The notes under the pieces were generated by a model, which had not been told where the DNA came from, searched no databases, and saw only the letters and a list, made by a program, of their open reading frames with translations. 57,889 nucleotides of DNA from Pseudomonas fluorescens. Lineage in GTDB: Bacteria; Pseudomonadota; Gammaproteobacteria; Pseudomonadales; Pseudomonadaceae. Positions 38,183 through 47,911 of this stretch are shown piece after piece. Numbering within the stretch: position 1 is the first letter of the stretch; every line of letters begins with the position of its first letter. The stretch spans positions 1 through 57,889 of the forward strand of contig NZ_CABVHQ010000037.1 of the NCBI RefSeq assembly GCF_902497895.1. The letters run 5' to 3'. A program made the position numbers and the translations under genes.

Positions 38183-41014
38183 ATGCAAGAAAGCGTGATG
38201 CAGCGCATGTGGAACAGCGCCTACCTATCCGGTAGTAATGCTGCCTATGTGGAAGAGCTCTATGAGCTCTACCTGCACGACCCTAACGCTGTGCCAGAAG
38301 AGTGGCGCACCTACTTTCAGAAGCTGCCGACTGACGGCAGCTCTGCCATCGATGTTTCGCACTCGACAATTCGCGATCATTTCGTCTTGCTGGCAAAGAA
38401 CCAGCGCCGCGCCCAACCGGTTTCCGCCGGCAGCGTGAGCAGTGAGCACGAGAAGAAGCAAGTTGAAGTGCTGCGATTGATCCAGGCCTACCGTATGCGT
38501 GGCCACCAGGCAGCCCAGCTTGACCCGCTGGGGCTGTGGCAGCGACCTGCACCTGCAGACCTGTCGATCAATCATTACGGCTTGACCAATGCCGATCTTG
38601 ATACGACCTTCCGTGCCGGCGACCTGTACATCGGCAAAGAGGAAGCGAGCCTACGCGAAATTCACGAAGCGTTGCAGCAGACATATTGCCGCACCATCGG
38701 TTCTGAATTTACCCACATCGTCGATTCCGAGCAGCGCCAGTGGTTCCAGCAGCGTCTGGAAAGCGTGCGTGGCCGTCCGAGCTACTCCGCGGACATCAAG
38801 AGCCACCTGCTCGAGCGCGTGACTGCAGCCGAAGGCCTGGAAAAATACCTGGGTACCAAATACCCGGGCACCAAGCGTTTCGGTCTGGAAGGTGGTGAAA
38901 GCCTGATCCCGTTGCTGGATGAACTGATCCAGCGTTCGGGCTCCTACGGCACCAAGGAAATCGTTATCGGCATGGCCCACCGTGGTCGTCTGAACGTATT
39001 GGTCAACACCTTCGGCAAGAACCCGCGCGATCTGTTCGACGAGTTCGAAGGCAAGAAAAAGGTCGAGCTGGGTTCCGGTGACGTCAAATACCACCAGGGC
39101 TTCTCGTCCAACGTCATGACCGCCGGCGGTGAAGTTCACCTGGCCATGGCCTTCAACCCGTCCCACCTGGAAATCGTTTCGCCAGTGGTCGAGGGTTCGG
39201 TCCGTGCCCGTCAGGATCGTCGTAACGACCCTACCGGTGAAAAGGTTCTGCCGATTTCCATTCACGGTGACGCTGCTTTCGCAGGTCAGGGCGTGGTCAT
39301 GGAAACCTTCCAGATGTCGCAGACTCGCGGCTTCAAGACGGGCGGCACGATCCATCTGGTGATCAACAACCAGGTTGGTTTCACCATCAGCAATCCGGAA
39401 GACTCGCGCTCCACCGAGTACTGCACCGATGTTGCGAAAATGATCCAGGCGCCGATCCTCCATGTGAATGGTGATGATCCGGAAGCCGTATTGTTCGTGA
39501 CCCAGCTCGCCATCGATTACCGCATGCAATACAAGCGCGACATCGTGATCGACCTGGTGTGCTACCGCCGTCGCGGCCACAACGAGGCCGACGAGCCAAG
39601 CGGTACTCAACCGATAATGTATCAGCAGATCGCCAAGCAGCGCACGACTCGTGAGTTGTACGCCGAGCGCCTGATCCAGTCCGGTGTGTCCGATGCCCTG
39701 CGTGCTCAGACCAAGATCGACGAATACCGCAACGCGCTGGACAACGGTCTGCATGTTGTAAAAAGCCTGGTCAAAGAGCCGAACAAAGAGTTGTTCGTGG
39801 ACTGGCGTCCGTATCTGGGCCACGCCTGGACCGCGCGTCACGACACTCGTTTCGATCTGAAAACCCTGCAGGAACTGTCCGCCAAGCTGCTGGAAATCCC
39901 GGAAGGCTTCGTGGTTCAGCGCCAGGTTTCGAAAATCTACGAAGACCGCCAGAAGATGCAAGCCGGCGGCCTGCCGATCAACTGGGGTTACGCCGAAACC
40001 ATGGCGTACGCGACCCTGGCGTTCGAAGGTCACCCGATTCGTCTCACTGGCCAGGACATCGGCCGCGGCACTTTCTCGCACCGTCATGCGGCGTTGCACA
40101 ACCAGAAAGATGGCAGCACCTACATTCCATTGCAGCACCTGTACAAAGGTCAGCCTCGTTTCGACCTGTACGACTCGCTGCTGTCCGAAGAAGCGGTTCT
40201 GGCGTTCGAGTACGGTTACTCGACCACCGAGCCAAACGCCCTGGTTATCTGGGAAGCGCAGTTCGGCGACTTCGCCAACGGTGCCCAGGTGGTTGTTGAC
40301 CAGTTCATCACCAGCGGCGAGCACAAGTGGGGCCGTCTCTGCGGTCTGACCATGTTGCTGCCACACGGTTATGAAGGGCAGGGGCCGGAGCACTCCTCGG
40401 CTCGTCTGGAACGTTACCTCCAGCTGTGCGCCGAGCACAACATTCAGGTCTGCGTACCGACTACGCCGGCTCAGATCTACCACTTGCTGCGCCGTCAGGT
40501 GATTCGTCCGCTGCGCAAACCACTGGTAGTCCTGACTCCGAAGTCGCTGCTGCGTCACAAACTGGCCATCTCGACCCTGGAAGATCTGGCCGAAGGTTCG
40601 TTCCAGACCGTCATCCCGGAAATCGATGTTCAGGACCCGAAAAAGGTCCAGCGCATTGTTCTGTGTAGCGGCAAGGTCTACTACGACCTGCTGGAAAAAC
40701 GCCGTGTCGAAGGTCGTGAAGACATCGCTATCGTGCGTCTCGAGCAGCTGTATCCGTTCCCTGAAGACGACCTGATGGAGACGCTCGCCCCTTACACCAA
40801 CCTCGAACACGTGGTCTGGTGCCAGGAAGAGCCGATGAACCAGGGCGCCTGGTACAGCAGCCAGCATCACATGCGTCGCAGCCTGACCAACCACAAGAAA
40901 GGCCTGGTCCTGGAATACGCTGGTCGTGAGGCGTCCGCCGCACCTGCTTGCGGTTACGCTTCGATGCACGCCGAGCAGCAGGAAAAACTGCTGCAAGATG
41001 CTTTCACTGTTTAA
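38183..41014 (+). CDS. sucA: 2-oxoglutarate dehydrogenase E1
   Basis: SucA is the ThDP-dependent E1 that decarboxylates 2-oxoglutarate and transfers succinyl to the E2 lipoyl group. The 943-aa product has MAHRGRLNVLVNTFGKNPRD, HGDAAFAGQGVVMET, INNQVGFTISNPEDSRSTEY (ThDP/Mg) and the C-terminal transketolase domain with GTFSHRHAALHNQKDGSTY. The N-terminal SGSNAAYVEELYELYLHDP is the E2-binding segment. The 262-bp gap to sdhB contains GC-rich hairpins but no clear terminator, so sdh and suc may be partly cotranscribed. Confidence 0.97.
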   Translation: MQESVMQRMWNSAYLSGSNAAYVEELYELYLHDPNAVPEEWRTYFQKLPTDGSSAIDVSHSTIRDHFVLLAKNQRRAQPVSAGSVSSEHEKKQVEVLRLIQAYRMRGHQAAQLDPLGLWQRPAPADLSINHYGLTNADLDTTFRAGDLYIGKEEASLREIHEALQQTYCRTIGSEFTHIVDSEQRQWFQQRLESVRGRPSYSADIKSHLLERVTAAEGLEKYLGTKYPGTKRFGLEGGESLIPLLDELIQRSGSYGTKEIVIGMAHRGRLNVLVNTFGKNPRDLFDEFEGKKKVELGSGDVKYHQGFSSNVMTAGGEVHLAMAFNPSHLEIVSPVVEGSVRARQDRRNDPTGEKVLPISIHGDAAFAGQGVVMETFQMSQTRGFKTGGTIHLVINNQVGFTISNPEDSRSTEYCTDVAKMIQAPILHVNGDDPEAVLFVTQLAIDYRMQYKRDIVIDLVCYRRRGHNEADEPSGTQPIMYQQIAKQRTTRELYAERLIQSGVSDALRAQTKIDEYRNALDNGLHVVKSLVKEPNKELFVDWRPYLGHAWTARHDTRFDLKTLQELSAKLLEIPEGFVVQRQVSKIYEDRQKMQAGGLPINWGYAETMAYATLAFEGHPIRLTGQDIGRGTFSHRHAALHNQKDGSTYIPLQHLYKGQPRFDLYDSLLSEEAVLAFEYGYSTTEPNALVIWEAQFGDFANGAQVVVDQFITSGEHKWGRLCGLTMLLPHGYEGQGPEHSSARLERYLQLCAEHNIQVCVPTTPAQIYHLLRRQVIRPLRKPLVVLTPKSLLRHKLAISTLEDLAEGSFQTVIPEIDVQDPKKVQRIVLCSGKVYYDLLEKRRVEGREDIAIVRLEQLYPFPEDDLMETLAPYTNLEHVVWCQEEPMNQGAWYSSQHHMRRSLTNHKKGLVLEYAGREASAAPACGYASMHAEQQEKLLQDAFTV

Positions 41015-41056
41015 CGCCTTCGCGCACCTGAAACCGAATTTAAGGACCCACAGATA

Positions 41057-42277
41057 ATGGCTATCGAAATCAAAGCCCCCACTTTCCCGGAATCGGTTGC
41101 CGATGGCACCGTTGCCACCTGGCACAAACAACCGGGCGACGCCGTCAAGCGTGACGAACTGATCGTCGACATTGAAACCGACAAAGTCGTACTGGAAGTT
41201 CTGGCCACTGCTGACGGCGTGCTGGGCGCTATCGTCAAGGGCGAAGGCGAAACCGTTCTGTCCGACGAAGTTCTGGGCTCCATCGAAGCGGGCGGTGCTG
41301 CTGCCGCTCCAGCTGCCGCTGCTCCAGCCGCCGCGGCCCAGGCTGCTGCACCAGCTGCTGCCGGCGAAGACGATCCGGTTGCTGCACCGGCTGCGCGCAA
41401 GCTGGCTGAAGAAAGCGGCATCAACATCGCTTCCGTTGCCGGTACTGGCAAAGGCGGTCGTGTGACCAAGGAAGACGTAGTCGCAGCTGTTGCTGCCAAG
41501 AAAGCCGCTCCGGCTGCCGCGCCTGCCAAGGCTGCTGCACCTGCCGCCGCTGCTCCAGTGTTCGCTGCCGGTGATCGCGTTGAAAAACGCGTGCCGATGA
41601 CCCGCCTGCGGGCCAAGGTTGCCGAGCGTCTGGTTGAAGCTCAGTCGAACATGGCGATGCTGACCACCTTCAACGAAGTCGACATGACTGAAGTCATGGC
41701 CCTGCGTTCGAAGTACAAGGACCTGTTCGAGAAGTCCCACAACGGCGTGCGCCTGGGCTTCATGTCGTTCTTCGTGAAAGCGGCCACCGAAGCGCTGAAG
41801 CGCTACCCGGCTGTCAACGCGTCGATCGACGGTGCCGACATCGTTTACCACGGTTATGCCGACGTTGGTGTTGCCGTGTCCAGCGACCGCGGTCTGGTGG
41901 TACCGGTCCTGCGTAACGCCGAACTGATGAGCCTGGCTGAAATCGAAGGCGGCATCGCCACCTTTGGCAAGAAAGCCCGCGACGGCAAGCTGTCCATGGA
42001 CGAAATGACCGGTGGTACCTTCACTATCACCAACGGCGGTACTTTCGGTTCGATGATGTCGACCCCGATCGTCAACCCGCCGCAAGCGGCTATCCTGGGC
42101 ATGCACAACATTCTGCAGCGCCCTATGGCGATCAACGGTCAGGTCGTCATCCGTCCGATGATGTACTTGGCTCTGTCCTACGATCACCGTTTGATCGATG
42201 GCAAAGAAGCTGTGACGTTCCTGGTTACCATCAAAAACCTGCTGGAAGATCCGGCTCGTCTGCTGCTGGATATCTGA
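41057..42277 (+). CDS. sucB: Dihydrolipoyl succinyltransferase E2
   Basis: SucB is the core of the 2-oxoglutarate dehydrogenase complex. The 406-aa protein has a lipoyl domain (1-76) with lipoyl-lysine Lys43 in DIETDKVVLEV, an Ala/Pro linker (about 77-100), a peripheral subunit-binding domain (AARKLAEESGINIASVAGTG), a second Ala/Pro linker, and a catalytic domain with His377 and Asp381 in SYDHRLIDG. It starts 42 nt after sucA. Confidence 0.97.
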   Translation: MAIEIKAPTFPESVADGTVATWHKQPGDAVKRDELIVDIETDKVVLEVLATADGVLGAIVKGEGETVLSDEVLGSIEAGGAAAAPAAAAPAAAAQAAAPAAAGEDDPVAAPAARKLAEESGINIASVAGTGKGGRVTKEDVVAAVAAKKAAPAAAPAKAAAPAAAAPVFAAGDRVEKRVPMTRLRAKVAERLVEAQSNMAMLTTFNEVDMTEVMALRSKYKDLFEKSHNGVRLGFMSFFVKAATEALKRYPAVNASIDGADIVYHGYADVGVAVSSDRGLVVPVLRNAELMSLAEIEGGIATFGKKARDGKLSMDEMTGGTFTITNGGTFGSMMSTPIVNPPQAAILGMHNILQRPMAINGQVVIRPMMYLALSYDHRLIDGKEAVTFLVTIKNLLEDPARLLLDI

Positions 42278-42389
42278 TTTCGTTGCACGGGCCGTTCAGT
42301 GATGACCGGCCCCATTCTGTAATGACCAGCTTCGTCCCACGACGGCCCTCAAAAGGGACCGTCCGGTTTGATTCGAGAAGGAATGACAC

Positions 42390-43826
42390 ATGACCCAGAA
42401 ATTCGACCTGGTAGTGATTGGCGCGGGCCCTGGCGGCTATGTAGCTGCTATTAAAGCCGCGCAACTTGGCCTTAAGACTGCCTGCATCGAGAAATATACC
42501 GACAAGGAAGGCAAACTGGCCCTTGGCGGTACGTGCCTGAACGTCGGCTGCATCCCTTCCAAGGCGTTGCTCGACAGCTCCTGGAAATTCCACGAAGCAC
42601 AAGATGGCTTCGCGATCCACGGTATCAACCACGCTGGCGTGACCATGGACGTGGCAGCAATGGTCGGCCGCAAGGCCAACATCGTCAAAGGCCTGACCTC
42701 CGGTGTTGCCACCCTGTTCAAGGCTAACGGTGTGACTTCCCTGCAAGGCCACGGCAAACTGCTGGCCGGCAAGAAAGTCGAACTGACCAAGCCTGATGGC
42801 ACTGTCGAAGTCATCGAAGCCGACAACGTGATTCTCGCTTCTGGCTCGCGTCCGATCGACATTCCACCGGCTCCGGTTGACCAGAACGTGATCGTCGATT
42901 CGACGGGCGCGCTGGAATTCCAATCGGTACCCAAGCGTCTGGGCGTTATCGGCGCTGGCGTGATCGGCCTGGAACTGGGTTCGGTTTGGTCCCGTCTGGG
43001 CGCTCAAGTGACTGTCCTGGAAGCACTGGACACCTTCCTGATGGCTGCCGACGCCGCCGTTTCCAAGGAAGCCTTGAAAACCCTGACCAAACAAGGTCTG
43101 GATATCAAGCTAGGCGCTCGCGTAACCGGTTCCAAAGTCAACGGCGAAGAAGTCGTAGTGACTTACACCGACGCCAATGGCGAACAGACCATCACGTTCG
43201 ACAAGCTGATCGTAGCCGTTGGTCGCCGTCCAGTGACCACTGATCTGTTGGCTGCCGACAGCGGCGTGACCATCGATGAGCGCGGTTTCGTGTTCGTTGA
43301 CGATTATTGCGCCACCAGCGTACCGGGCGTTTTTGCGATCGGCGACGTGGTTCGCGGCATGATGCTGGCCCACAAGGCTTCCGAGGAAGGCATCATGGTC
43401 GTTGAGCGGATCAAGGGCCACAAAGCCCAGATCAACTATGACCTGATCCCTTCGGTTATTTATACTCACCCGGAAATCGCGTGGGTCGGGAAAACCGAGC
43501 AGGTCTTGAAAGCTGAAGGCGTTGAAGTTAACGTCGGCACTTTCCCGTTCGCAGCCAGTGGCCGTGCCATGGCAGCCAACGATACCGGCGGTTTCGTAAA
43601 AGTTATCGCTGATGCCAAGACTGACCGCGTATTGGGCGTCCACGTGATTGGCCCGAGCGCTGCAGAGTTGGTACAGCAGGGCGCAATCGGCATGGAATTC
43701 GGCACCAGTGCCGAAGACCTGGGCATGATGGTCTTCTCCCATCCGACCCTGTCCGAAGCCTTGCACGAAGCAGCTCTGGCAGTGAATGGCGGCGCCATTC
43801 ACATCGCCAACCGCAAGAAGCGTTAA
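42390..43826 (+). CDS. lpdG: Dihydrolipoyl dehydrogenase E3
   Basis: The 478-aa flavoprotein reoxidises dihydrolipoamide of the 2-oxoglutarate complex. It has GAGPGGYVAAIKAAQLG (11-27), the redox cysteines Cys49 and Cys54 in GGTCLNVGCIPSK, an NAD motif GAGVIGLELGSVW and the C-terminal HPTLSEALHEAAL with the active His/Glu. Its position after sucB marks it as LpdG, the 2-oxoglutarate-complex form in pseudomonads. AAGGAATG lies upstream. Confidence 0.96.
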   Translation: MTQKFDLVVIGAGPGGYVAAIKAAQLGLKTACIEKYTDKEGKLALGGTCLNVGCIPSKALLDSSWKFHEAQDGFAIHGINHAGVTMDVAAMVGRKANIVKGLTSGVATLFKANGVTSLQGHGKLLAGKKVELTKPDGTVEVIEADNVILASGSRPIDIPPAPVDQNVIVDSTGALEFQSVPKRLGVIGAGVIGLELGSVWSRLGAQVTVLEALDTFLMAADAAVSKEALKTLTKQGLDIKLGARVTGSKVNGEEVVVTYTDANGEQTITFDKLIVAVGRRPVTTDLLAADSGVTIDERGFVFVDDYCATSVPGVFAIGDVVRGMMLAHKASEEGIMVVERIKGHKAQINYDLIPSVIYTHPEIAWVGKTEQVLKAEGVEVNVGTFPFAASGRAMAANDTGGFVKVIADAKTDRVLGVHVIGPSAAELVQQGAIGMEFGTSAEDLGMMVFSHPTLSEALHEAALAVNGGAIHIANRKKR

Positions 43827-43905
43827 GACAATAAGAAACCACGGCGCTATGCCCGTCGTGAGTCTTGTGTGCAAGGCTCACCGCGGAACTTGAGCCGGAC
43901 GCAGT

Positions 43906-43969
43906 CTTGCGTAGCTCAGCTACGCAAGCAGCAGTCACAGGTGGTGCGGCACTCGAACGAGTGCAGCAC
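43906..43969 (+). promoter_or_regulatory. Two hairpins in the lpd-sucC gap
   Basis: The first stem is CTTGCGTAGCT with AGCTACGCAAG (43906-43928). The second is GTGCGGCACTCG with CGAGTGCAGCAC (43944-43969, one mismatch). Neither is followed by a T-run, so they suit mRNA processing or stabilisation of the sucCD message rather than termination. Confidence 0.55.
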
Positions 43970-44004
43970 CGAATGCGCAGTACCTAACGAAGACGGTAAT
44001 CAGC

Positions 44005-45171
44005 ATGAATCTTCATGAGTATCAGGGTAAGCAGCTGTTCGCTGAATACGGCCTGCCAGTATCCCAGGGTTTCGCAGTAGACACCCCGGAAGCAGCAGCA
44101 GAAGCGTGCGACAAAATCGGCGGGACCGAGTGGGTTGTCAAAGCCCAGGTGCACGCTGGTGGTCGCGGTAAAGCGGGCGGCGTAAAGCTGGTTCGCAGCA
44201 AAGAAGACGCCAAGGCATTCGCTCAACAGTGGTTGGGCAAGCGTCTGGTGACTTACCAGACTGATGCCAACGGTCAGCCAGTCACCAAGATCCTGGTTGA
44301 ATCGTGCACTGATATCGCTAAAGAGCTGTACCTGGGCGCTGTCGTTGACCGTTCGAGCCGTCGCATCGTGTTCATGGCTTCCACCGAAGGTGGCGTGGAC
44401 ATCGAGAAAATCGCTCACGACACCCCTGAGAAAATCCTCAAGGCCACTATCGATCCACTGGTTGGCGCTCAGCCATTCCAGGGTCGCGAGCTGGCTTTCC
44501 AGTTGGGTCTGGAAGGTAAGCAAGTTGCTCAGTTCGCCAAGATCTTCGTAGGTCTGGCCAAACTGTTCAAGGATCACGACCTGGCTCTGCTGGAAGTGAA
44601 CCCGCTGGTGATCAAGGCCGACGGCGATCTGCATTGCCTCGATGCCAAGATCAACATCGACGCCAACGCCATGTACCGTCAGCCTAAGCTGAAGACTTTC
44701 CACGATCCGTCGCAAGACGATCCGCGCGAAGCGCACGCTGCCAAGTTCGAACTGAACTACGTGGCACTGGAAGGCAACATCGGTTGCATGGTCAACGGCG
44801 CTGGCCTGGCCATGGGTACCATGGACATCGTCAACCTGCATGGCGGCAAACCAGCCAACTTCCTCGACGTGGGCGGCGGTGCTACCAAAGAACGCGTTAC
44901 CGAAGCGTTCAAGATCATCCTGTCCGACACTAACGTCGCTGCAGTATTGGTCAACATCTTCGGCGGCATCGTTCGTTGCGACATGATTGCCGAAGGCATC
45001 ATCGGTGCAGTGAAAGAAGTCGGCGTGAAAATCCCGGTTGTTGTTCGCCTTGAAGGCAACAACGCTGAACTGGGCGCTAAAGTACTGGCAGAAAGCGGTT
45101 TGAACATCATCGCGGCTACCAGCCTGACCGACGCTGCTCAACAAGTTGTCAAAGCTGCGGAGGGCAAGTAA
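44005..45171 (+). CDS. sucC: Succinyl-CoA synthetase beta subunit
   Basis: SucC binds nucleotide and CoA-succinate in succinyl-CoA synthetase (ADP/GDP-forming). The 388-aa product begins MNLHEYQGKQLFAEYGLPVS, has the ATP-grasp fold with VKAQVHAGGRGKAGGVKLV, LLEVNPLVIKADGDLHCLDA, and NIFGGIVRCDMIAEGI. Its stop TAA shares one base with the sucD ATG. Confidence 0.97.
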   Translation: MNLHEYQGKQLFAEYGLPVSQGFAVDTPEAAAEACDKIGGTEWVVKAQVHAGGRGKAGGVKLVRSKEDAKAFAQQWLGKRLVTYQTDANGQPVTKILVESCTDIAKELYLGAVVDRSSRRIVFMASTEGGVDIEKIAHDTPEKILKATIDPLVGAQPFQGRELAFQLGLEGKQVAQFAKIFVGLAKLFKDHDLALLEVNPLVIKADGDLHCLDAKINIDANAMYRQPKLKTFHDPSQDDPREAHAAKFELNYVALEGNIGCMVNGAGLAMGTMDIVNLHGGKPANFLDVGGGATKERVTEAFKIILSDTNVAAVLVNIFGGIVRCDMIAEGIIGAVKEVGVKIPVVVRLEGNNAELGAKVLAESGLNIIAATSLTDAAQQVVKAAEGK

Positions 45172-46052
45172 TGAGCGTCCTGATCAATAAAGACACCAAA
45201 GTTATCTGCCAGGGTATTACCGGTTCGCAAGGTAGTTTCCACACCCAGCAAGCTCTCGAATACGGCACCCAGATGGTTGGTGGCGTAACTCCTGGCAAAG
45301 GCGGCACCACTCACCTGGACCTGCCTGTCTTCAACACTGTGAAAGAAGCCGTAGCAGCCACTGGCGCCACCGCCAGCGTGATCTACGTTCCAGCTCCTTT
45401 CTGCAAGGACTCGATCCTTGAAGCAGCGTTCGGCGGCATCAAGCTGATCGTGTGCATCACCGAAGGCATTCCTACCCTGGACATGCTGGATGCCAAGGTC
45501 AAGTGCGACGAACTGGGTGTAATCCTGATCGGCCCTAACTGCCCAGGCGTGATCACTCCAGGCGAATGCAAGATCGGCATCATGCCAGGTCACATTCACT
45601 TGCCAGGCAAGGTCGGTATCGTTTCCCGTTCCGGCACCCTGACTTACGAAGCCGTGAAGCAGACTACTGACGCCGGTTTCGGTCAGTCGACTTGCGTCGG
45701 CATCGGTGGTGACCCGATCCCGGGCTCCAACTTCATCGACATCCTGAAGCTGTTCCAGGAAGACCCGAAGACCGAAGCGATCGTCATGATCGGTGAGATC
45801 GGCGGTTCGGCTGAAGAAGAAGCGGCTGCCTACATCAAGGCACACGTGACCAAGCCGGTTGTTTCCTACATCGCTGGTGTGACTGCTCCTGCGGGCAAGC
45901 GCATGGGCCATGCTGGCGCAATCATCTCTGGCGGCAAAGGCACTGCGGACGAGAAGTTCGCTGCCCTGGAAGACGCAGGCGTGAAAACCGTGCGTTCGCT
46001 GGCAGACATCGGCAAGGCTCTGTCCGAGCTGACTGGCTGGGCGATGAAGTAA
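45171..46052 (+). CDS. sucD: Succinyl-CoA synthetase alpha subunit
   Basis: SucD binds CoA and is phosphorylated on histidine during catalysis. The 293-aa product has CQGITGSQGSFHTQQALEYG (CoA-binding N-terminus), IGPNCPGVITPGECKIGIMP and the phospho-His247 in KRMGHAGAIISGGKGTADEK. It is the last gene of the block and ends before a strong hairpin. Confidence 0.97.
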   Translation: MSVLINKDTKVICQGITGSQGSFHTQQALEYGTQMVGGVTPGKGGTTHLDLPVFNTVKEAVAATGATASVIYVPAPFCKDSILEAAFGGIKLIVCITEGIPTLDMLDAKVKCDELGVILIGPNCPGVITPGECKIGIMPGHIHLPGKVGIVSRSGTLTYEAVKQTTDAGFGQSTCVGIGGDPIPGSNFIDILKLFQEDPKTEAIVMIGEIGGSAEEEAAAYIKAHVTKPVVSYIAGVTAPAGKRMGHAGAIISGGKGTADEKFAALEDAGVKTVRSLADIGKALSELTGWAMK

Positions 46053-46080
46053 GCCTCGCGCTTACCTCACGCTACACCAG

Positions 46081-46112
46081 ACAAAGGCCACCTTCGGGTG
46101 GCCTTTGTCGTT
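46081..46112 (+). terminator. Terminator after sucD
   Basis: ACAAAGGCCACC and GGTGGCCTTTGT form a 12-bp stem with a TTCG loop; the T-run after it is short (CGTTT). Confidence 0.85.
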
Positions 46113-46115
46113 TCT

Positions 46116-46233
46116 GAAAATCAAAAGATCGCAGCCTGCGGCAGCTCCTACGGGATTTGTGTACACCCGCAATGCCAAGGGTGTATTCGGTCGGCGTAGG
46201 AGCTGCCGCAGGCTGCGATCTTTTGATCTTTTT
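46116..46233. repeat. REP pair (BIME), family B
   Basis: ATCAAAAGATCGCAGCC with GGCAGCTCCTAC and the inverse GTAGGAGCTGCCGCAGGCTG with CGATCTTTTGAT enclose a spacer with GGTGTATTCGGTCGGCG, shared with other family B pairs. The gap 46053-46453 holds this, the sucD terminator and the inverted repeat before brnQ. Confidence 0.9.
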
Positions 46234-46390
46234 AATATGTAAATGCGACATCGGAAGGTCGCTTATCGGACAATTCGCCCTCTAATAGTGCGTTTTTCGC
46301 TCAAATTCGTTAGGCTAGCAACCATTTTTGCGCCAGCATCCCACAAGGCAGCTACGCGCTAAACGGGTCAGTCCCATACGGACCGACAGC

Positions 46391-46413
46391 ATTTCCCTCA
46401 CCCATAGGGAAAT
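46391..46413. promoter_or_regulatory. Inverted repeat upstream of brnQ
   Basis: ATTTCCCT and AGGGAAAT are perfect 8-bp arms with a 7-nt loop, 41 bp before the brnQ start. An imperfect dyad GGTCAGTCC/GGACCGAC lies just upstream. Operator or leader hairpin cannot be told apart. Confidence 0.4.
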
Positions 46414-46453
46414 CCCTCTCTAAATTCCGATTCAGTAGTGTGGTATTTCCTTA

Positions 46454-47767
46454 ATGAAAGTGTTGAAAGGCCAGGACATCCTGGCACTTGGTTTTATGAC
46501 GTTTGCCCTGTTCGTCGGGGCCGGCAACATCATCTTCCCGCCTATCGTCGGTTTGCAGTCCGGGCCTCATGTCTGGATGGCGGCGCTGGGCTTTCTGATC
46601 ACTGCGGTTGGTTTGCCGGTGATCACCGTGGTAGCCCTGGCCAAGGTCGGTGGCGCGATGGATGCGTTGAGCAGCCCGATCGGTAAAGTCGCCGGTGGCC
46701 TGCTGGCAGCCGCGTGCTATCTCGCCGTTGGCCCGCTGTTCGCGACGCCGCGAACCGCGACCGTGTCCTTCGAAGTGGGTCTGGCGCCGCTGACCGGCGA
46801 GAGCCCGCTGGCGCTGTTCCTTTATAGCTCGGTGTACTTCCTGCTGGTGTTCTTCATTTCGCTCTATCCGGGCCGTCTGCTGGACACCGTAGGGCGTTTC
46901 CTCGCGCCATTGAAGATCATCGCCCTGGCCGTGCTCGGCATCGCGGCGTTTGCCTTGCCGGCCGGCGATATCGGTGTGGCGACCCCTGAATACGCCGCGG
47001 CACCGTTCTCCCAAGGCTTTATCAATGGTTACCTGACCATGGATACCCTGGGCGCGCTGGTGTTCGGCATTGTCATCGTCAACGCGATCCGTTCCCGTGG
47101 TGTCGAGTCGCCAGCGCTGATCACCCGTTACGCGATCATCGCCGGGCTGATTGCCGGCGTGGGTCTGGCGCTGGTTTACGTCAGCCTGTTCCGTCTCGGT
47201 TCGGGCAGCCATGAAGTGGCCGCTGGCGCAGCCAATGGCGCGGCGGTATTGCACGCTTACGTCCAACACACCTTCGGCTCCCTGGGCAGCGGTTTTCTTG
47301 CGGTGCTGATCTCCTTGGCCTGCCTGGTTACGGCGGTTGGTCTGACGTGTGCCTGCGCCGAATACTTCAGCCGGGTCTTGCCACTGTCCTACAAGACCTT
47401 GGTGATCATCCTGGCGGTGTTTTCGCTGCTGGTATCCAACCTGGGGCTGACCAAGCTGATCGCGTTCTCGATCCCGGTACTGACCGCGATCTACCCGCCG
47501 TGCATCGCCCTGGTCGCGCTGAGCTTCTGCAAGGACTTCTGGCAGGAGCAGGGGAGGATCGTCGGTCCGGTGATGCTGGTGTCGTTCCTGTTCGGCCTGA
47601 TCGACGCCCTCAAAGGCGCCGGTCTGGCCGACTGGATGCCGACTCAGCTGGCTCACCTGCCACTGAGCGAGCAGGGCCTGGCGTGGCTGGTGCCGTCGGT
47701 CATGACCCTGGTGGCTGCGGTGGTCTGCGATCGTCTACTGGGCAAGCGCGAAGAGGCGCTGGCCTAA
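46454..47767 (+). CDS. brnQ: Branched-chain amino acid carrier BrnQ
   Basis: BrnQ (LIVCS family) takes up leucine, isoleucine and valine with Na+ or H+. The 437-aa protein has about 12 helices and starts MKVLKGQDILALGFMTFALF, followed by VGAGNIIFPPIVGLQSG, and has GPLFATPRTATVSFEVG, the family hallmarks. The ribosome-binding site is weak (no clear GGAG before the ATG). It is monocistronic with its own terminator. Confidence 0.95.
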   Translation: MKVLKGQDILALGFMTFALFVGAGNIIFPPIVGLQSGPHVWMAALGFLITAVGLPVITVVALAKVGGAMDALSSPIGKVAGGLLAAACYLAVGPLFATPRTATVSFEVGLAPLTGESPLALFLYSSVYFLLVFFISLYPGRLLDTVGRFLAPLKIIALAVLGIAAFALPAGDIGVATPEYAAAPFSQGFINGYLTMDTLGALVFGIVIVNAIRSRGVESPALITRYAIIAGLIAGVGLALVYVSLFRLGSGSHEVAAGAANGAAVLHAYVQHTFGSLGSGFLAVLISLACLVTAVGLTCACAEYFSRVLPLSYKTLVIILAVFSLLVSNLGLTKLIAFSIPVLTAIYPPCIALVALSFCKDFWQEQGRIVGPVMLVSFLFGLIDALKGAGLADWMPTQLAHLPLSEQGLAWLVPSVMTLVAAVVCDRLLGKREEALA

Positions 47768-47819
47768 GCCGCTGCTTGGCCCGTCATAAGCGGGCCTTGA
47801 GCTGCGCTCTACAAAATAG

Positions 47820-47855
47820 AAATGCCCCGTATTAATCGATACGGGGCATTTTTTA
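47820..47855 (+). terminator. Terminator after brnQ
   Basis: AAATGCCCCGTAT and ATACGGGGCATTT form a perfect 13-bp stem around TAATCG and run into TTTTTT. Confidence 0.93.
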
Positions 47856-47911
47856 TGGGGGCGATGCGGTGTCTTTTTCCTTGAGCTAACGTCGAAGCAT
47901 TGCAAATCCCA

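Noticed and set aside
38651..42187. Very long open frame antisense to sucA and sucB (over 1100 codons)
   Set aside because: It mirrors codon bias of the highly conserved sucAB genes; no recognisable domain, and its reading crosses a gene boundary. Similar antisense frames over ccm (4534-7146), sdh (34925-37105) and actP (30373-32121) are rejected for the same reason.
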